The notes under the pieces: model-generated | Told to the model about the DNA's origin: nothing | Seen by the model: the letters and a program-made list of their open reading frames with translations, nothing else | Database searches by the model: none | Program-made: the position numbers and the translations under genes | NCBI GenBank assembly: GCA_023415275.1 | Contig: JAEZLJ010000045.1 | Span: 1 to 32,408 of the forward strand | Reading direction: 5' to 3' | Origin: Bacteroidota bacterium | GTDB taxonomy: Bacteria > Bacteroidota > Bacteroidia > Chitinophagales > Chitinophagaceae | DNA: 32,408 nucleotides | Shown: positions 1 to 8,088 of the stretch, piece by piece | Position numbering within the stretch: position 1 is the stretch's first letter | How the letters are laid out: every line of letters starts with the position of its first letter

Positions 1-458
1 TCATAAAACACGCCCTCCTTTAAGTCAAAGGAAGGTTTCGCATACACAATATCAGCCAGGAGAGTCCTGGATTTCAGGTTGGCCACTGGTATGATGTAGT
101 TAGAGAATAAAAAGGCTATCCCACAAATAAAAAGTGTGACAATGAATAAGGGCCTCATAAAGCGGAGCAGGGAAATTCCTGCCGACTTGATGGCAATCAG
201 CTCATAGCTCTCACCCAGGTTACCAAATGTCATTAAGGAAGAAAGCAGTACTGCAAGAGGAAGCGCCAGGGGTACCAATACCGCACTTTGGTACCAGATG
301 AATTCAAGGATGATCCCTGTGCTTAATCCTTTGCCCACAAAATCATCTATATAAAGCCAGAAGAATTGCATAACCAGCACCAGCACTGTAATGAAAAAGG
401 TAGCGACAAAAGGCCCAATAAATGCTTTGATAATGAGTTTGTCAAGTTTTTTGATCAC
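1..458 (-). CDS. LptF/LptG-type (YjgP/YjgQ) permease, N-terminal part
   Basis: Translating the minus strand gives about 152 open codons running off the left edge, so only the N-terminal part is present. Two hydrophobic segments are visible, around residues 10-35 (FFITVLVLVMQFFWLYI) and 45-70 (LVPLALPLAVLLSSLMTF), followed by FGNLGESYELIAIKSAG, which is typical of LptF/LptG permeases. Known role: these inner-membrane proteins pair with the LptB ATPase to extract lipopolysaccharide and pass it towards the outer membrane. No ATG lies near the N-terminus. The GTG at 458-456 giving VIKKLDKLIIKAF is the best start, because homologues begin with a similar KKLD stretch; an upstream TTG is possible. 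It is divergent from the next gene by 29 bp. The sequence does not let me separate LptF from LptG. Confidence 0.85.
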   Translation of the reverse strand, partial: MIKKLDKLIIKAFIGPFVATFFITVLVLVMQFFWLYIDDFVGKGLSTGIILEFIWYQSAVLVPLALPLAVLLSSLMTFGNLGESYELIAIKSAGISLLRFMRPLFIVTLFICGIAFLFSNYIIPVANLKSRTLLADIVYAKPSFDLKEGVFY

Positions 459-487
459 TATGGCAACTGGTTTAGATAATTTTATAG

Positions 488-1078
488 ATGCAAGGTTCAA
501 AAATACAGCTTTCAGACAGTGAGTTACAATTGGCCTGTAATGCAGATATCATCTTAACAAAAAATAGCATCATTCATAAAACTATTGCCTTGCTGGGGAC
601 TGTAGAGGAAAGCATAGGGCAGCAAACAGACCGTGGAAAGGTATTCAGCACATCACCTAAAATATCCCGTGGCGAATATTACAGGGGCCTCCCCTATGTA
701 GTGCTGGATTATCCCCGCTATTCAGTAGCACCGGATCTTGCCTTTATCAGGTCTATGTTTTGGTGGGGAAACTTTTTCAGCAGCACTCTGCAGCTTGCAA
801 GTAACCTCAAAACCGAACATATAACTGCCATTGCCGACGCCCATGAGTTGTTGGCCGCCAACCAATATTATATAGGCATCAATACTGATCCCTGGGAACA
901 CCATTTCGGGGACGATAATTACCTGGAGGTTGGTTCCTTATCAAATAGTGCCTTCAAAACTATCCTGGAAGAACAGGATCATATAAAAATTGCTGCAAAA
1001 TTACCATTGACGGAATGGCAACATGCAGCAAGCTTTATGACAAATAATTGGAACCTGTTGGCTGGATTAATTACCTAA
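488..1078 (+). CDS. Conserved-looking protein of unknown function (196 aa)
   Basis: An open frame of 196 residues with good coding character, starting at an ATG 29 bp from the divergent LptF/LptG-type start. I do not recognise a family. The protein looks soluble: there is no signal peptide or membrane segment, and aromatic residues are frequent (WWGNFF, YYIGINTDPWEHHFG). The arrangement beside an LPS permease gene suggests a lineage-specific conserved neighbour, but nothing in the sequence ties it to LPS transport. Its 3' end overlaps the convergent START-like gene by 12 bp. The 60-residue reverse frame inside it is a shadow. I am confident it is a gene but give no function. Confidence 0.7.
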   Translation: MQGSKIQLSDSELQLACNADIILTKNSIIHKTIALLGTVEESIGQQTDRGKVFSTSPKISRGEYYRGLPYVVLDYPRYSVAPDLAFIRSMFWWGNFFSSTLQLASNLKTEHITAIADAHELLAANQYYIGINTDPWEHHFGDDNYLEVGSLSNSAFKTILEEQDHIKIAAKLPLTEWQHAASFMTNNWNLLAGLIT

Positions 1079-1447
1079 ACGGTGAAAAAGGTCCTTTACC
1101 TGGTGATCCCATAACATGCTTTGGTCCTTAATTTCTTTCTTTTCGGCAAAGTCTTTAATAACCAGGATGGTTTGGTTGGTTACTTCTGACTTTTCTATGG
1201 CAAACTCGAAAAATTCATCTTTAGGCGCGTGTGACCAGTGAAAACGAATAAATTTCTCTTCTTCCTGGTCCAATACTTCGGCTGTGTCTTCAGATCCGTT
1301 CCAGGAAAAGCTGAAAATCCCATCTTCATCATCAACTTTGTCAGCAAACCACTCCTGCAATCCCGAGGAGGTGGCCAGGAAATCATAAAGAATAGTTGGT
1401 GAACATCTCACAGGATATTCTAAGGTGTAAAGTTGTTTTTTGCTCAT
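1067..1447 (-). CDS. START-like / SRPBCC (AHSA1-type) domain protein
   Basis: A 126-residue protein built almost entirely of one START-like fold. An N-terminal strand (LEYPVRCSPTILYDFL) leads into a helix, then GLQEWFADKV, the usual position of the conserved tryptophan in AHSA1/SRPBCC proteins, then FSFSWNGSED and FIRFHWSH strands, and a C-terminal helix (LWDHQVKDLFHRLGN). The family binds hydrophobic ligands or acts as an Hsp90 co-chaperone-like fold. The ligand here is unknown and there is no signal peptide. Small stand-alone versions are common in Bacteroidota. It is transcribed away from rpoD and overlaps the 3' end of the convergent 196-residue gene by 12 bp. Confidence 0.8.
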   Translation of the reverse strand: MSKKQLYTLEYPVRCSPTILYDFLATSSGLQEWFADKVDDEDGIFSFSWNGSEDTAEVLDQEEEKFIRFHWSHAPKDEFFEFAIEKSEVTNQTILVIKDFAEKKEIKDQSMLWDHQVKDLFHRLGN

Positions 1448-1465
1448 CTTACTTATCTAAGGTTG

Positions 1466-1496
1466 CAATAATAGAGAAATAATCATTCTAGCAAAA
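1466..1496 (-). promoter_or_regulatory. Candidate promoter of the START-like gene
   Basis: On the minus strand TTTTG (1496-1492) is followed after 18 nt by TATTATTG (1473-1466). This matches the Bacteroidota -33/-7 layout with one mismatch to TAnnTTTG. The -7 box ends 18 nt before the start codon. Motif reading only. Confidence 0.4.
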
Positions 1497-1716
1497 TTTT
1501 TTTACCCCTAATTGGCACCCCCTACACAGTATTATTTGGGACAAATCCAAAAAAAACTAAAAAAATATTTTTTTCATATAGACCTTTTTGCTAATTTGGT
1601 TTAATAGTTCAGCTGTGAGCTGATATGAAGAACCAGAACTGTGATGGATATTTTGGGATAACTCCAAAACTAACTTAAAACCTAAATCTTAAAAATAACC
1701 ATCTAAAACCAATCCT

Positions 1717-2592
1717 ATGAGTATGCGTCAACTCAAGATCACGAAGAGTATTACTAATCGTGAATCGCAAAGCCTCGAAAAGTACCTCCAAGAAATTGGT
1801 AAGGTAGAACTCATCACACCGGAAGAAGAAGTCCGACTAGCAAGATTGATCAAACAAGGGGACCAGCGTGCACTGGATCGTTTGACCAAAGCCAACCTGC
1901 GCTTCGTAGTGTCTGTTGCAAAACAGTATCAAAACCAGGGGTTATCTCTTCCCGATCTCATCAATGAAGGAAACTTAGGATTGATCAAGGCAGCACAACG
2001 CTTTGATGAAACCAAAGGTTTCAAGTTCATCTCTTATGCTGTTTGGTGGATCCGTCAATCCATTCTCCAGGCATTGGCCGAACAAGCCCGCATTGTACGA
2101 CTTCCCTTAAATAAGGTAGGTTTGACCAATCGCATTCAAAAGGCTTTTTCCCAACTGGAGCAGGAATTTGAACGCGAGCCCTCAGCTGAAGAACTAGCCG
2201 ATCTGCTCAACATGGAGCTGGAGGAGGTCACTTCTTCGCTGGGCATCAATGCACGGCATGTAAGTGTTGACACTCCTTTATCTGAAGGAGAAGAAAGCAC
2301 CTTACTGGATGTGCTGGAAAACACCAATGCAGAAAAAACAGATGCGGCGCTAGATCACCACCAGTCTTTAAAAACTGAGATCGACCGCTCCCTTCAAACG
2401 CTTACTGAAAGGCAAAAAGAAGTGATCTGTTATTTCTTTGGCATAGGTGTAGATCATCCATTGAGCCTGGAAGACATTGGTGAAAAATTCAACCTGACAA
2501 GGGAAAGAGTTCGCCAGATCAAGGACAAGGCCATTACCAAGCTTAGGTCTACCCAAAAATGCAATTTATTGCGTAGTTATTTAGGCGCTTAA
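1717..2592 (+). CDS. rpoD: RNA polymerase primary sigma factor RpoD/SigA
   Basis: A 291-residue sigma-70 protein that directs RNA polymerase to housekeeping promoters. Region 1.2 lies around residues 19-52 (SLEKYLQEIGKV). Region 2 runs from about 57 to 125, with ANLRFVVSVAKQYQ and the -10-recognition segment FKFISYAVWWIRQSI. Region 3 lies around 130-185, and region 4 around 228-280, with LTERQKEVICYFFGIG and the helix-turn-helix LTRERVRQIKDKA. Region 1.1 and the non-conserved insertion of proteobacterial RpoD are absent. That short form is characteristic of the Bacteroidota primary sigma factor, which reads TTTG/TAnnTTTG promoters. The ATG at 1717 gives MSM; the third-codon ATG at 1723 gives the commoner MRQLKITKSITNRES start and may be the real one. 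Confidence 0.97.
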   Translation: MSMRQLKITKSITNRESQSLEKYLQEIGKVELITPEEEVRLARLIKQGDQRALDRLTKANLRFVVSVAKQYQNQGLSLPDLINEGNLGLIKAAQRFDETKGFKFISYAVWWIRQSILQALAEQARIVRLPLNKVGLTNRIQKAFSQLEQEFEREPSAEELADLLNMELEEVTSSLGINARHVSVDTPLSEGEESTLLDVLENTNAEKTDAALDHHQSLKTEIDRSLQTLTERQKEVICYFFGIGVDHPLSLEDIGEKFNLTRERVRQIKDKAITKLRSTQKCNLLRSYLGA

Positions 2593-2616
2593 GCGTTTTC
2601 CATCCATCATCCTTGT

Positions 2617-2624
2617 TATCTTTG
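2617..2624 (+). promoter_or_regulatory. Candidate -7 box between rpoD and ffh
   Basis: TATCTTTG is an exact match to TAnnTTTG, 25 nt after the rpoD stop. The upstream -33 part (TTTTCC near 2596-2601) is weak. Predicted transcription would begin near 2630, immediately before a terminator-like hairpin, so either this box is fortuitous or ffh transcription begins ahead of an attenuator-like structure. Confidence 0.35.
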
Positions 2625-2637
2625 CGCAAACTTGTTT

Positions 2638-2665
2638 AGAGTGAACTTAGGTTCACTCTTTTTTT
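2638..2665 (+). terminator. Intrinsic terminator after rpoD
   Basis: A perfect 9-bp stem AGAGTGAAC/GTTCACTCT with TTAG loop is followed by six T beyond the stem. This is a strong rho-independent terminator, 45 nt after the rpoD stop and 160 nt before ffh. A second small hairpin, ACCAAT-ATT-ATTGGT (2669-2683), follows immediately. Confidence 0.85.
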
Positions 2666-2826
2666 ATCACCAATATTATTGGTAAGACATTCATTGTAAA
2701 AAAATCAATTACTTAAAAATAATTGGTTTAGAAATTGGAGCGCTATCAGGTTGTGAACCAGCCAGGCTGACATTAAAAGGCCAAAGAAACCGGTGCTATC
2801 CATTCTAAATCTTTAAATCCGCGATT

Positions 2827-4149
2827 ATGTTCGAAAGTTTAAGTGACAGGCTCGACTCGGCATTTAAGAATCTAAAAGGTGAAGGCAGGATCACTGACCT
2901 GAATATAGCAGCCACCGTAAAAGAGATCCGTAGAGCCCTTGTGGATGCTGACGTAAACTACAAGATCGCCAAGGAGTTTACAGATACGGTAAAAGACAAA
3001 GCCTTAGGCGAAAAAGTGCTGACTGCCATTAGCCCCAGCCAATTGATGGTAAAGATCGTCAAGGATGAATTGGTGCACCTGATGGGCGATGATGCTGCCG
3101 ATTTTAACTCAAAAGGCGCCCCGGCTGTGATCCTGATTGCAGGTTTACAGGGAAGTGGTAAGACTACCTTTAGCGGAAAACTGGCCAATTTTCTTAAAAA
3201 GCAAAAAAAGCTTTCTCCATTGCTGGTAGCAGCCGACGTGTACCGCCCTGCAGCCATGGAGCAATTGAGGGTGCTGGGTGAACAGATTGGCGTGGAAGTG
3301 CACCTGGAACCGGAAAACAAGAACCCGGTAGAAATAGCCCAAAATGCCATTCGTGATGCCCGCAGCAAGAATAAGAATGTTGTCATTATTGATACGGCTG
3401 GCCGTTTGGCCATAGACGAGGCCATGATGACCGAGGTGGCCAACATCAAATCAGCTGTAAACCCGCAGGAGATCCTGTTTGTGGTGGATAGTATGACAGG
3501 CCAGGATGCCGTAAATACCGCCAAGGCCTTTAATGACCGCCTGGATTTTAGCGGGGTGGTATTGACCAAATTAGATGGTGATACACGTGGTGGTGCCGCA
3601 CTTTCTATTAAATACACCGTCAACAAGCCCATTAAATTCATCAGCAGTGGTGAAAAGCTGGATACCCTGGATGTTTTCTACCCTGAACGTATGGCCCAAC
3701 GTATCCTGGGAATGGGAGACATCACTACGCTGGTGGAAAAAGCGCAGGCGCAGTTTGATGAAGAGCAGGCCCGTAAGCTGGAAAAGAAGATCCGTAAGAA
3801 CCAGTTTGACTTTGCCGATTTTAAGCAGCAATTGGAACAGATCAAGAAAATGGGAAATATCAAAGACCTGATGGCCATGATTCCCGGTGTGGGCAAAGCC
3901 ATTAAGGATATTGATATCAGCGATGATGCTTTTAAAGGAATCGAGGCCATTATCAACTCCATGACCCCTGAAGAAAGGGCCAATCCAGACCTGATTGATG
4001 GCAGCCGCCGTAAAAGGATTTCCAAAGGAAGTGGGAAGGATATTACTGAAGTGAATGCCTTTATGAAGCAATTTGAACAAATGAGGGAAATGATGAAAAT
4101 GATGAACAAGATGCCTATGGGACGAATGATGCCGGGCATGCGCAGATAA
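2827..4149 (+). CDS. ffh: Signal recognition particle GTPase Ffh (SRP54)
   Basis: A 440-residue protein of normal Ffh length that binds signal peptides of nascent inner-membrane proteins and, with SRP RNA and FtsY, delivers ribosomes to the membrane. The N domain occupies about residues 1-95. The G domain has the P-loop GLQGSGKTT (about 104-112), DTAGR (about 189-193) and TKLDGD (about 247-252). The M domain runs from about 300 to the end and finishes in a methionine-rich tail (MREMMKMMNKMPMGRMM), as expected for the signal-peptide groove. The start is fixed by the typical MFESLSDRL. It lies downstream of rpoD behind a terminator and has its own strong terminator 11 nt after the stop, so it is probably monocistronic. 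Confidence 0.97.
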   Translation: MFESLSDRLDSAFKNLKGEGRITDLNIAATVKEIRRALVDADVNYKIAKEFTDTVKDKALGEKVLTAISPSQLMVKIVKDELVHLMGDDAADFNSKGAPAVILIAGLQGSGKTTFSGKLANFLKKQKKLSPLLVAADVYRPAAMEQLRVLGEQIGVEVHLEPENKNPVEIAQNAIRDARSKNKNVVIIDTAGRLAIDEAMMTEVANIKSAVNPQEILFVVDSMTGQDAVNTAKAFNDRLDFSGVVLTKLDGDTRGGAALSIKYTVNKPIKFISSGEKLDTLDVFYPERMAQRILGMGDITTLVEKAQAQFDEEQARKLEKKIRKNQFDFADFKQQLEQIKKMGNIKDLMAMIPGVGKAIKDIDISDDAFKGIEAIINSMTPEERANPDLIDGSRRKRISKGSGKDITEVNAFMKQFEQMREMMKMMNKMPMGRMMPGMRR

Positions 4150-4160
4150 GTGATATAGCA

Positions 4161-4210
4161 ATAAATAAAAAAGCTCCCAGGTGATCTGATCCGGGAGCTT
4201 TTTTATTTAT
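4161..4210 (+). terminator. Terminator after ffh, perfect 18-bp stem
   Basis: Positions 4161-4178 and 4193-4210 are exact reverse complements around a 14-nt loop. The stem has a GCTCCC/GGGAGC core flanked by an A-run on the left and a T-run on the right. It begins 11 nt after the ffh stop. The symmetry would also let it act from the other strand. Confidence 0.9.
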
Positions 4211-4402
4211 ACCATTTATTAACTTGAGGACCTAACGAAGGCATTCATGGGATGCTTCACCCCAGGCAATAGTATAAAAGACTCTTTTCTGCAGGCTTCG
4301 TTAAAACAATTAATCCCCTTTAAATATCACCGAAAGATATATGGGAAAAGGGTTTCCAGCCACACCACAGAATTACCAGATATACTTTTTATCAATTCTT
4401 TA
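4211..4402. other. Intergenic, no feature seen apart from flanks
   Basis: Most of the 328-nt ffh-rpsP gap. A 64-codon open frame (4247-4441) crosses it, but it has no recognisable protein content and overlaps the rpsP promoter, so I do not call it. No RNA gene was recognised. Confidence 0.5.
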
Positions 4403-4433
4403 TTGCCTTTTTCCATTCCAACACTTAGATTTG
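4403..4433 (+). promoter_or_regulatory. Promoter of rpsP
   Basis: TTG (4403-4405), a 20-nt spacer and TAGATTTG (4426-4433) form the best full -33/-7 promoter in the window, with the -7 box matching TAnnTTTG exactly. Transcription should start near 4438, leaving a leader of about 40 nt. Confidence 0.65.
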
Positions 4434-4477
4434 CAGCTTAATAATTATTGTTTCACGCATTTAAATTTCTATTTAAG

Positions 4478-4924
4478 ATGCCAGTTAAAATCCGTTTACA
4501 AAGGCACGGGTCTAAGAAAAGACCCTTCTACTTCATTGTTGTTGCAGATGCACGCAGTCCCCGCGATGGTAAATTCATTCAAAAGTTAGGTACTTACAAT
4601 CCTTTGACAACTCCTGCCACTGTGCAGCTGGATCGTCAAAAGTCATTGGAGTGGTTGCACAAAGGTGCGCAGCCTACCGACACTGTTCGTAAGATTTTAT
4701 CATACAAAGGTGTTTTATTCCTTAAGCATTTATTGCGTGGAGTATCACTGGGCTTGTTTGACGAAGCTACGGCTATGACAAAATTCCAAAGTTGGCATTC
4801 TGAGCATGAAGCTCAAATAAGAAAACGCCAGGAAGAAGCTCAACGTGAAAGAAGAGGCAGAAGAAATCCTCCTTACCAGCGCCGCGAAAGAAGACCGGCT
4901 CCTGGTGCAGGTTCTGAAGGCTAA
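4478..4924 (+). CDS. rpsP: 30S ribosomal protein S16
   Basis: S16 is a small-subunit protein needed for 30S assembly. The start at 4478 gives MPVKIRLQRHGSKKRPFY, the hallmark N-terminus; an in-frame ATG ten codons upstream only adds unconserved residues. The S16 domain covers about the first 85 residues (VVADARSPRDGKFIQKLGTY). At 148 residues the protein is longer than the roughly 80-residue E. coli S16 because of a charged, Arg/Glu-rich tail (QEEAQRERRGRR, QRRERRPAPG), a kind of extension seen in Bacteroidota. It has its own promoter and terminator. Its usual partner rimM is not adjacent but 4.4 kb downstream. Confidence 0.96.
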   Translation: MPVKIRLQRHGSKKRPFYFIVVADARSPRDGKFIQKLGTYNPLTTPATVQLDRQKSLEWLHKGAQPTDTVRKILSYKGVLFLKHLLRGVSLGLFDEATAMTKFQSWHSEHEAQIRKRQEEAQRERRGRRNPPYQRRERRPAPGAGSEG

Positions 4925-4951
4925 TTCCTCATCCAAGACCTTCAAAAGATT

Positions 4952-4982
4952 AAGGTGGTCCGTTTGCGGATCACCTTTTTTT
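4952..4982 (+). terminator. Terminator after rpsP
   Basis: An 11-bp stem (4952-4962 with 4967-4977, one G-T wobble), TTTG loop, then a T-run. It lies 27 nt after the rpsP stop, indicating that rpsP transcription ends before the downstream minus-strand block. Confidence 0.88.
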
Positions 4983-5069
4983 ATGCCTTAACTCATCAAA
5001 CATTTCCTGCACATATATACAGGCATATCACAAAGGCTTTGTTTCCTCTATTTCCTTAGACAAATAATG

Positions 5070-5142
<73 letters not shown>

Positions 5143-5217
5143 AAATGCTTACAAGGTTTTTAATGGACTGGAAGTATTATACAGCTTCCTGGAGTGTCTT
5201 TCTTAAAGGTAAAATTT

Positions 5218-6174
5218 CTATGGCTGCATTTTCCTGATAAATCTCACTATGCTATCACTTAATTCACCAGCTATGGGTAATGACGGATCATTATAAGTAG
5301 CAATATTTGCATTCCTGTCTCCCTCCACTATTCTAAAAATGTGGTTCATATGGTCAATGGCCACTAAGGGAGCCTTACCGGCTTTCGCCAGCAATTGCGC
5401 ATCTTCCATAGATACCTGTATGTCATTGGTACCCTGTATGACCAGGACAGGAATAGAAAGCTTCCGGATCTCAACGGCGGGATCATATTTAAACCAGGAT
5501 ATCAGGTAGGGTTGCACACTTGGTCTGAATAGGCTGAATAACATGGGATTTACAGTTCTTACAGTTTTACCGGCTACCAGGCTGTCAATAATCGGGAAAG
5601 AAAGGTCTTTAACGGCTTGTGGTTGTTTATCCAATTGCTCTTTCAATATCTTATCCGCCGGTCTCCCTGCACCCGCAATAGATACAAAGGCATCGGCATT
5701 TTTATGGGCTGCCACCATGCCTATCAATGATCCTTCGCTATGACCGATCACAATGATCCTGGAAAAACGGTTATCCTTTCGCAACAAAGAGATCCAATCC
5801 CTGGCATCGGCCACATAATCATCAAAGCGAAGGTCTGCCTCCGATTTGGCAGCTGCCTTGCTTTCAGCGATAGCCCTTTTGTCGTACCTCAATGAGGCAA
5901 TGCCACTGTCCGCCAATGCGATGGCCAGCTTATGAAGGCTTTCATTCTTCATCATCGGGTTGTTCCCATTCCTGTCAGTAGGTCCAGAACCTGCAATGAT
6001 CAGAGCTACTGGCATCCTGGTTTTTTGAACAGGCTCCGTCAGTGTACCAAACAGGTCTCCTGTAGCTGTATGAAGCGTAACTTGTAACTCTTTATATAAG
6101 CTATCATTGCCCATAACCACATTAAAGCTGGAACAGATATAGAGTAAAAAACAAAATATGATGACTCTCTTCAT
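5218..6174 (-). CDS. Exported alpha/beta hydrolase (serine aminopeptidase/Hydrolase_4-like)
   Basis: A 318-residue protein with an N-terminal signal sequence (hydrophobic IIFCFLLYICSSFNVVMG). The alpha/beta-hydrolase core has the oxyanion region IAGSGPTDRNGN (about residues 60-71), the nucleophile elbow GHSEGS with Ser146, Asp251 in IQGTND and a His at 275 or 278 in DHMNH, so the triad looks complete. This describes a periplasmic or secreted esterase/peptidase-like enzyme. The substrate is unknown. It is the last gene before the tRNA in a minus-strand block and is separated from the DUF1801 gene by about 58 bp. Confidence 0.85.
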   Translation of the reverse strand: MKRVIIFCFLLYICSSFNVVMGNDSLYKELQVTLHTATGDLFGTLTEPVQKTRMPVALIIAGSGPTDRNGNNPMMKNESLHKLAIALADSGIASLRYDKRAIAESKAAAKSEADLRFDDYVADARDWISLLRKDNRFSRIIVIGHSEGSLIGMVAAHKNADAFVSIAGAGRPADKILKEQLDKQPQAVKDLSFPIIDSLVAGKTVRTVNPMLFSLFRPSVQPYLISWFKYDPAVEIRKLSIPVLVIQGTNDIQVSMEDAQLLAKAGKAPLVAIDHMNHIFRIVEGDRNANIATYNDPSLPIAGELSDSIVRFIRKMQP

Positions 6175-6232
6175 AATTTATAAAAATAGACAAGACCAGA
6201 AAAAGATTGATTGACCAGGATCAGTAACATAG

Positions 6233-6616
6233 TTATTTCTTTACTTCCTTTTTCTTCTTTGCTTTCGCCATGTTTTCAGCTACCCTGTACTTTACAATCT
6301 TTCCTATCAGTTCTAAAGGCATAGGCTGATCCAATGGAAATTGCACCGACCCCTTGGCGCCTTTATACACCGACAACTCTTTTTTAAAGGCTTCAATGCC
6401 GTTGGGCGTTGGATATAGTCCAATATGATTTTTAAAGGCAGCAAAATGTACCAGGTTGCCATTGAGCATGAAGGTAGGCATTGCGTACTTGATGGTTTCT
6501 TCAGCGCCGGGTGCAGCCTTTTGAATACTGGCCCTCACCTGTTGCAGCAATTTTTGAATACCGGGAGGAAAGCTTTTGATATAATCATCAATGCTATTCA
6601 CATTTTCCATAAGCAA
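6233..6616 (-). CDS. DUF1801 (YdhG-like) small protein
   Basis: A 127-residue cytoplasmic protein with typical DUF1801 features: an N-terminal helix (IDDYIKSFPPGIQKLLQQVR), EETIKYAMPTFMLNG, LVHFAAFKNHIGLYP and a Lys-rich tail (AKAKKKKEVKK). DUF1801 proteins share the frataxin/YdhG-like fold; some have been proposed as intracellular iron chaperones, but the function of this copy is not shown. The first two Met are at codons 1 and 3, and either could be the start. It lies between an exported hydrolase and an AhpD-like gene on the same strand. Confidence 0.85.
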   Translation of the reverse strand: MLMENVNSIDDYIKSFPPGIQKLLQQVRASIQKAAPGAEETIKYAMPTFMLNGNLVHFAAFKNHIGLYPTPNGIEAFKKELSVYKGAKGSVQFPLDQPMPLELIGKIVKYRVAENMAKAKKKKEVKK

Positions 6617-6674
6617 GTATATTTATTGTGGTTAAATCAGAAAACAGCTTGATAAAAATGCCCTGGTTTTCATT

Positions 6675-7115
6675 TTACGGCTTATAGATCATGCCTGTGG
6701 AAACGGCTATTCGGTTCCAGGCATTGATCACTACTATCTGCATGATCAGTTGAGCTGTTACTTGTTCACCAAAAACAGCAACCACCTGCTCATAGGTTTT
6801 ATTAGTCACGCCTTCTTTTGACAATAAGGTTACTTCCTCTGTTAATTGCAGCACGGCACGCTCGGCTTCTGTAAAAAGATGCGACTCTTTCCATACAGCC
6901 AGTGCAAATAACCGCCTTGCCGACTCACCCAGGTTGATAGCATCTTCCGTATGCATGTCCACACAAAAAGCACAGCCATTGATCTGCGATGCTCTTGTCT
7001 TGATCAACTCTTTTAATAATGGATCGATGGTAGTTTTCTTAGTGTAATTTTCAAGGGCCATCATGGCTTCATATGCTCCTGGCTCCAATTCTTTCATCGA
7101 AAATCTTTTATTCAT
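6675..7115 (-). CDS. Carboxymuconolactone decarboxylase / AhpD-like protein
   Basis: A 146-residue protein of the CMD/AhpD family. The redox motif is CAFC (Cys48 and Cys51) followed by His55, in the context ASQINGCAFCVDMHTEDA, which is the AhpD-core arrangement used in peroxidase-type disulfide chemistry. No signal peptide is present. The start ATG overlaps the end of the upstream PEP mutase-like gene by 8 bp, so the two are almost surely co-transcribed and translationally coupled. Such small CMD proteins are frequent in mobile stress or metabolism cassettes. The exact substrate cannot be read from the sequence. Confidence 0.9.
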   Translation of the reverse strand: MNKRFSMKELEPGAYEAMMALENYTKKTTIDPLLKELIKTRASQINGCAFCVDMHTEDAINLGESARRLFALAVWKESHLFTEAERAVLQLTEEVTLLSKEGVTNKTYEQVVAVFGEQVTAQLIMQIVVINAWNRIAVSTGMIYKP

Positions 7116-7962
7116 CCAGTCTGTTTGATTGATTGATCAATTGCTTCAGGTAATCACTGGTCACTTCATTTCCTGTTATGTCTTCCAGCCCCTGGTGGTT
7201 TTTTAATGCTTCGGCCAGGTTTTTCATAGCACGCACGGCTATCTTTAAAAACGAAGGTCCCAGGCTCAGTCTTGCCACTCCCATGTCCTGTAAGGTTTGA
7301 AGGTCTGGAATGCCTGGAATAGTGATCATGTTCAGCGGCAATAGAACCTGTTTCACTACCTGCTCAATATCACGTGGCTGGCTCATTAAAATGGGATAAA
7401 AACCATTGGCACCTGCCTGCATGTAGGCAGCGCCCCTGTATAAACTTTCTTTCAACCTTTCTTCAGCCGTAGTAAATGTTTCAGTATGGATATATACATC
7501 CGTCCTGGCGTTGATAAAAAGCGGTATATTTCTTTTGTCTGCCAGTTGCCTGATCAGCGAGATCTTTTTGCATTGCACTTCTACTGGCTGTAAGGTATGC
7601 GTACTGGGGTCCGTGTCTTCTATGTTGATACCAACAATTCCTGTATCCAACAACCGTGAAATATTCTCATGCAGTTGTTCATCATCCTCTGCATATCCCG
7701 CTTCAATATCTGCAGTCACGGGCAGGTTCACACTGTTCACTATGCTACGGCAGATGGCCAGTACATTGTTAAAAGGGATCTTTTCTCCATCAAGATATCC
7801 ATTGCTGTAAGCAATGGAGGCACTGGCAGTGGCCACTGCTTTATAATCTAATGATGCCAGCAATAAAGCTCCTAATGGATCCCAAATATTGGGAAGGATA
7901 AGCAGTTCACCAGTTTGATGTAATTGGTGAAACAATACAGCCTTTTCTTTTTGTGTAGCCAT
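7108..7962 (-). CDS. Isocitrate lyase / PEP mutase family protein
   Basis: A 284-residue TIM-barrel protein of the PEP mutase/ICL superfamily. LPNIWDPLGA (about 23-32) is the N-terminal family motif. ATASASIAYSNGY forms the next strand, and TADIEAGY (83-90) with GINIEDT (about 111-117) supplies the acidic Mg-binding residues. Members cleave or form C-C or P-C bonds of 2-oxo acids, for example methylisocitrate lyase, oxaloacetate hydrolase and phosphonopyruvate hydrolase. I do not see the KKCGH signature of true isocitrate lyase, so the substrate is unassigned. It is first of a coupled pair with the AhpD-like gene. Confidence 0.88.
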   Translation of the reverse strand: MATQKEKAVLFHQLHQTGELLILPNIWDPLGALLLASLDYKAVATASASIAYSNGYLDGEKIPFNNVLAICRSIVNSVNLPVTADIEAGYAEDDEQLHENISRLLDTGIVGINIEDTDPSTHTLQPVEVQCKKISLIRQLADKRNIPLFINARTDVYIHTETFTTAEERLKESLYRGAAYMQAGANGFYPILMSQPRDIEQVVKQVLLPLNMITIPGIPDLQTLQDMGVARLSLGPSFLKIAVRAMKNLAEALKNHQGLEDITGNEVTSDYLKQLINQSNRLDE

Positions 7963-8088
7963 TAGAACACCATTTCACCTGCGAAAGTTTTGATGATCCC
8001 TGATGCAAATGTGGGATCTATTCCTTTCAGTCGTGCAGGTTAATAAAGGTACAATGATTCGCGAACCATGAAACCATCATTTATGCAC

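Noticed and set aside
2735..2800. Possible SRP RNA in the ffh leader
   Set aside because: Words such as GCGCTATCAGG, TGAACC and CCAGG recall bacterial small SRP RNA, but the conserved CGGAAGG apical-loop motif is absent and I could not build the long hairpin.
2958..4161. Long reverse-strand frames inside ffh
   Set aside because: Shadows of ffh codon usage (His/Leu/Phe- or Ser-rich translations); ffh itself is unambiguous.
4247..4441. 64-codon frame between ffh and rpsP
   Set aside because: No family resemblance, it overlaps the rpsP promoter, and its composition is not protein-like.
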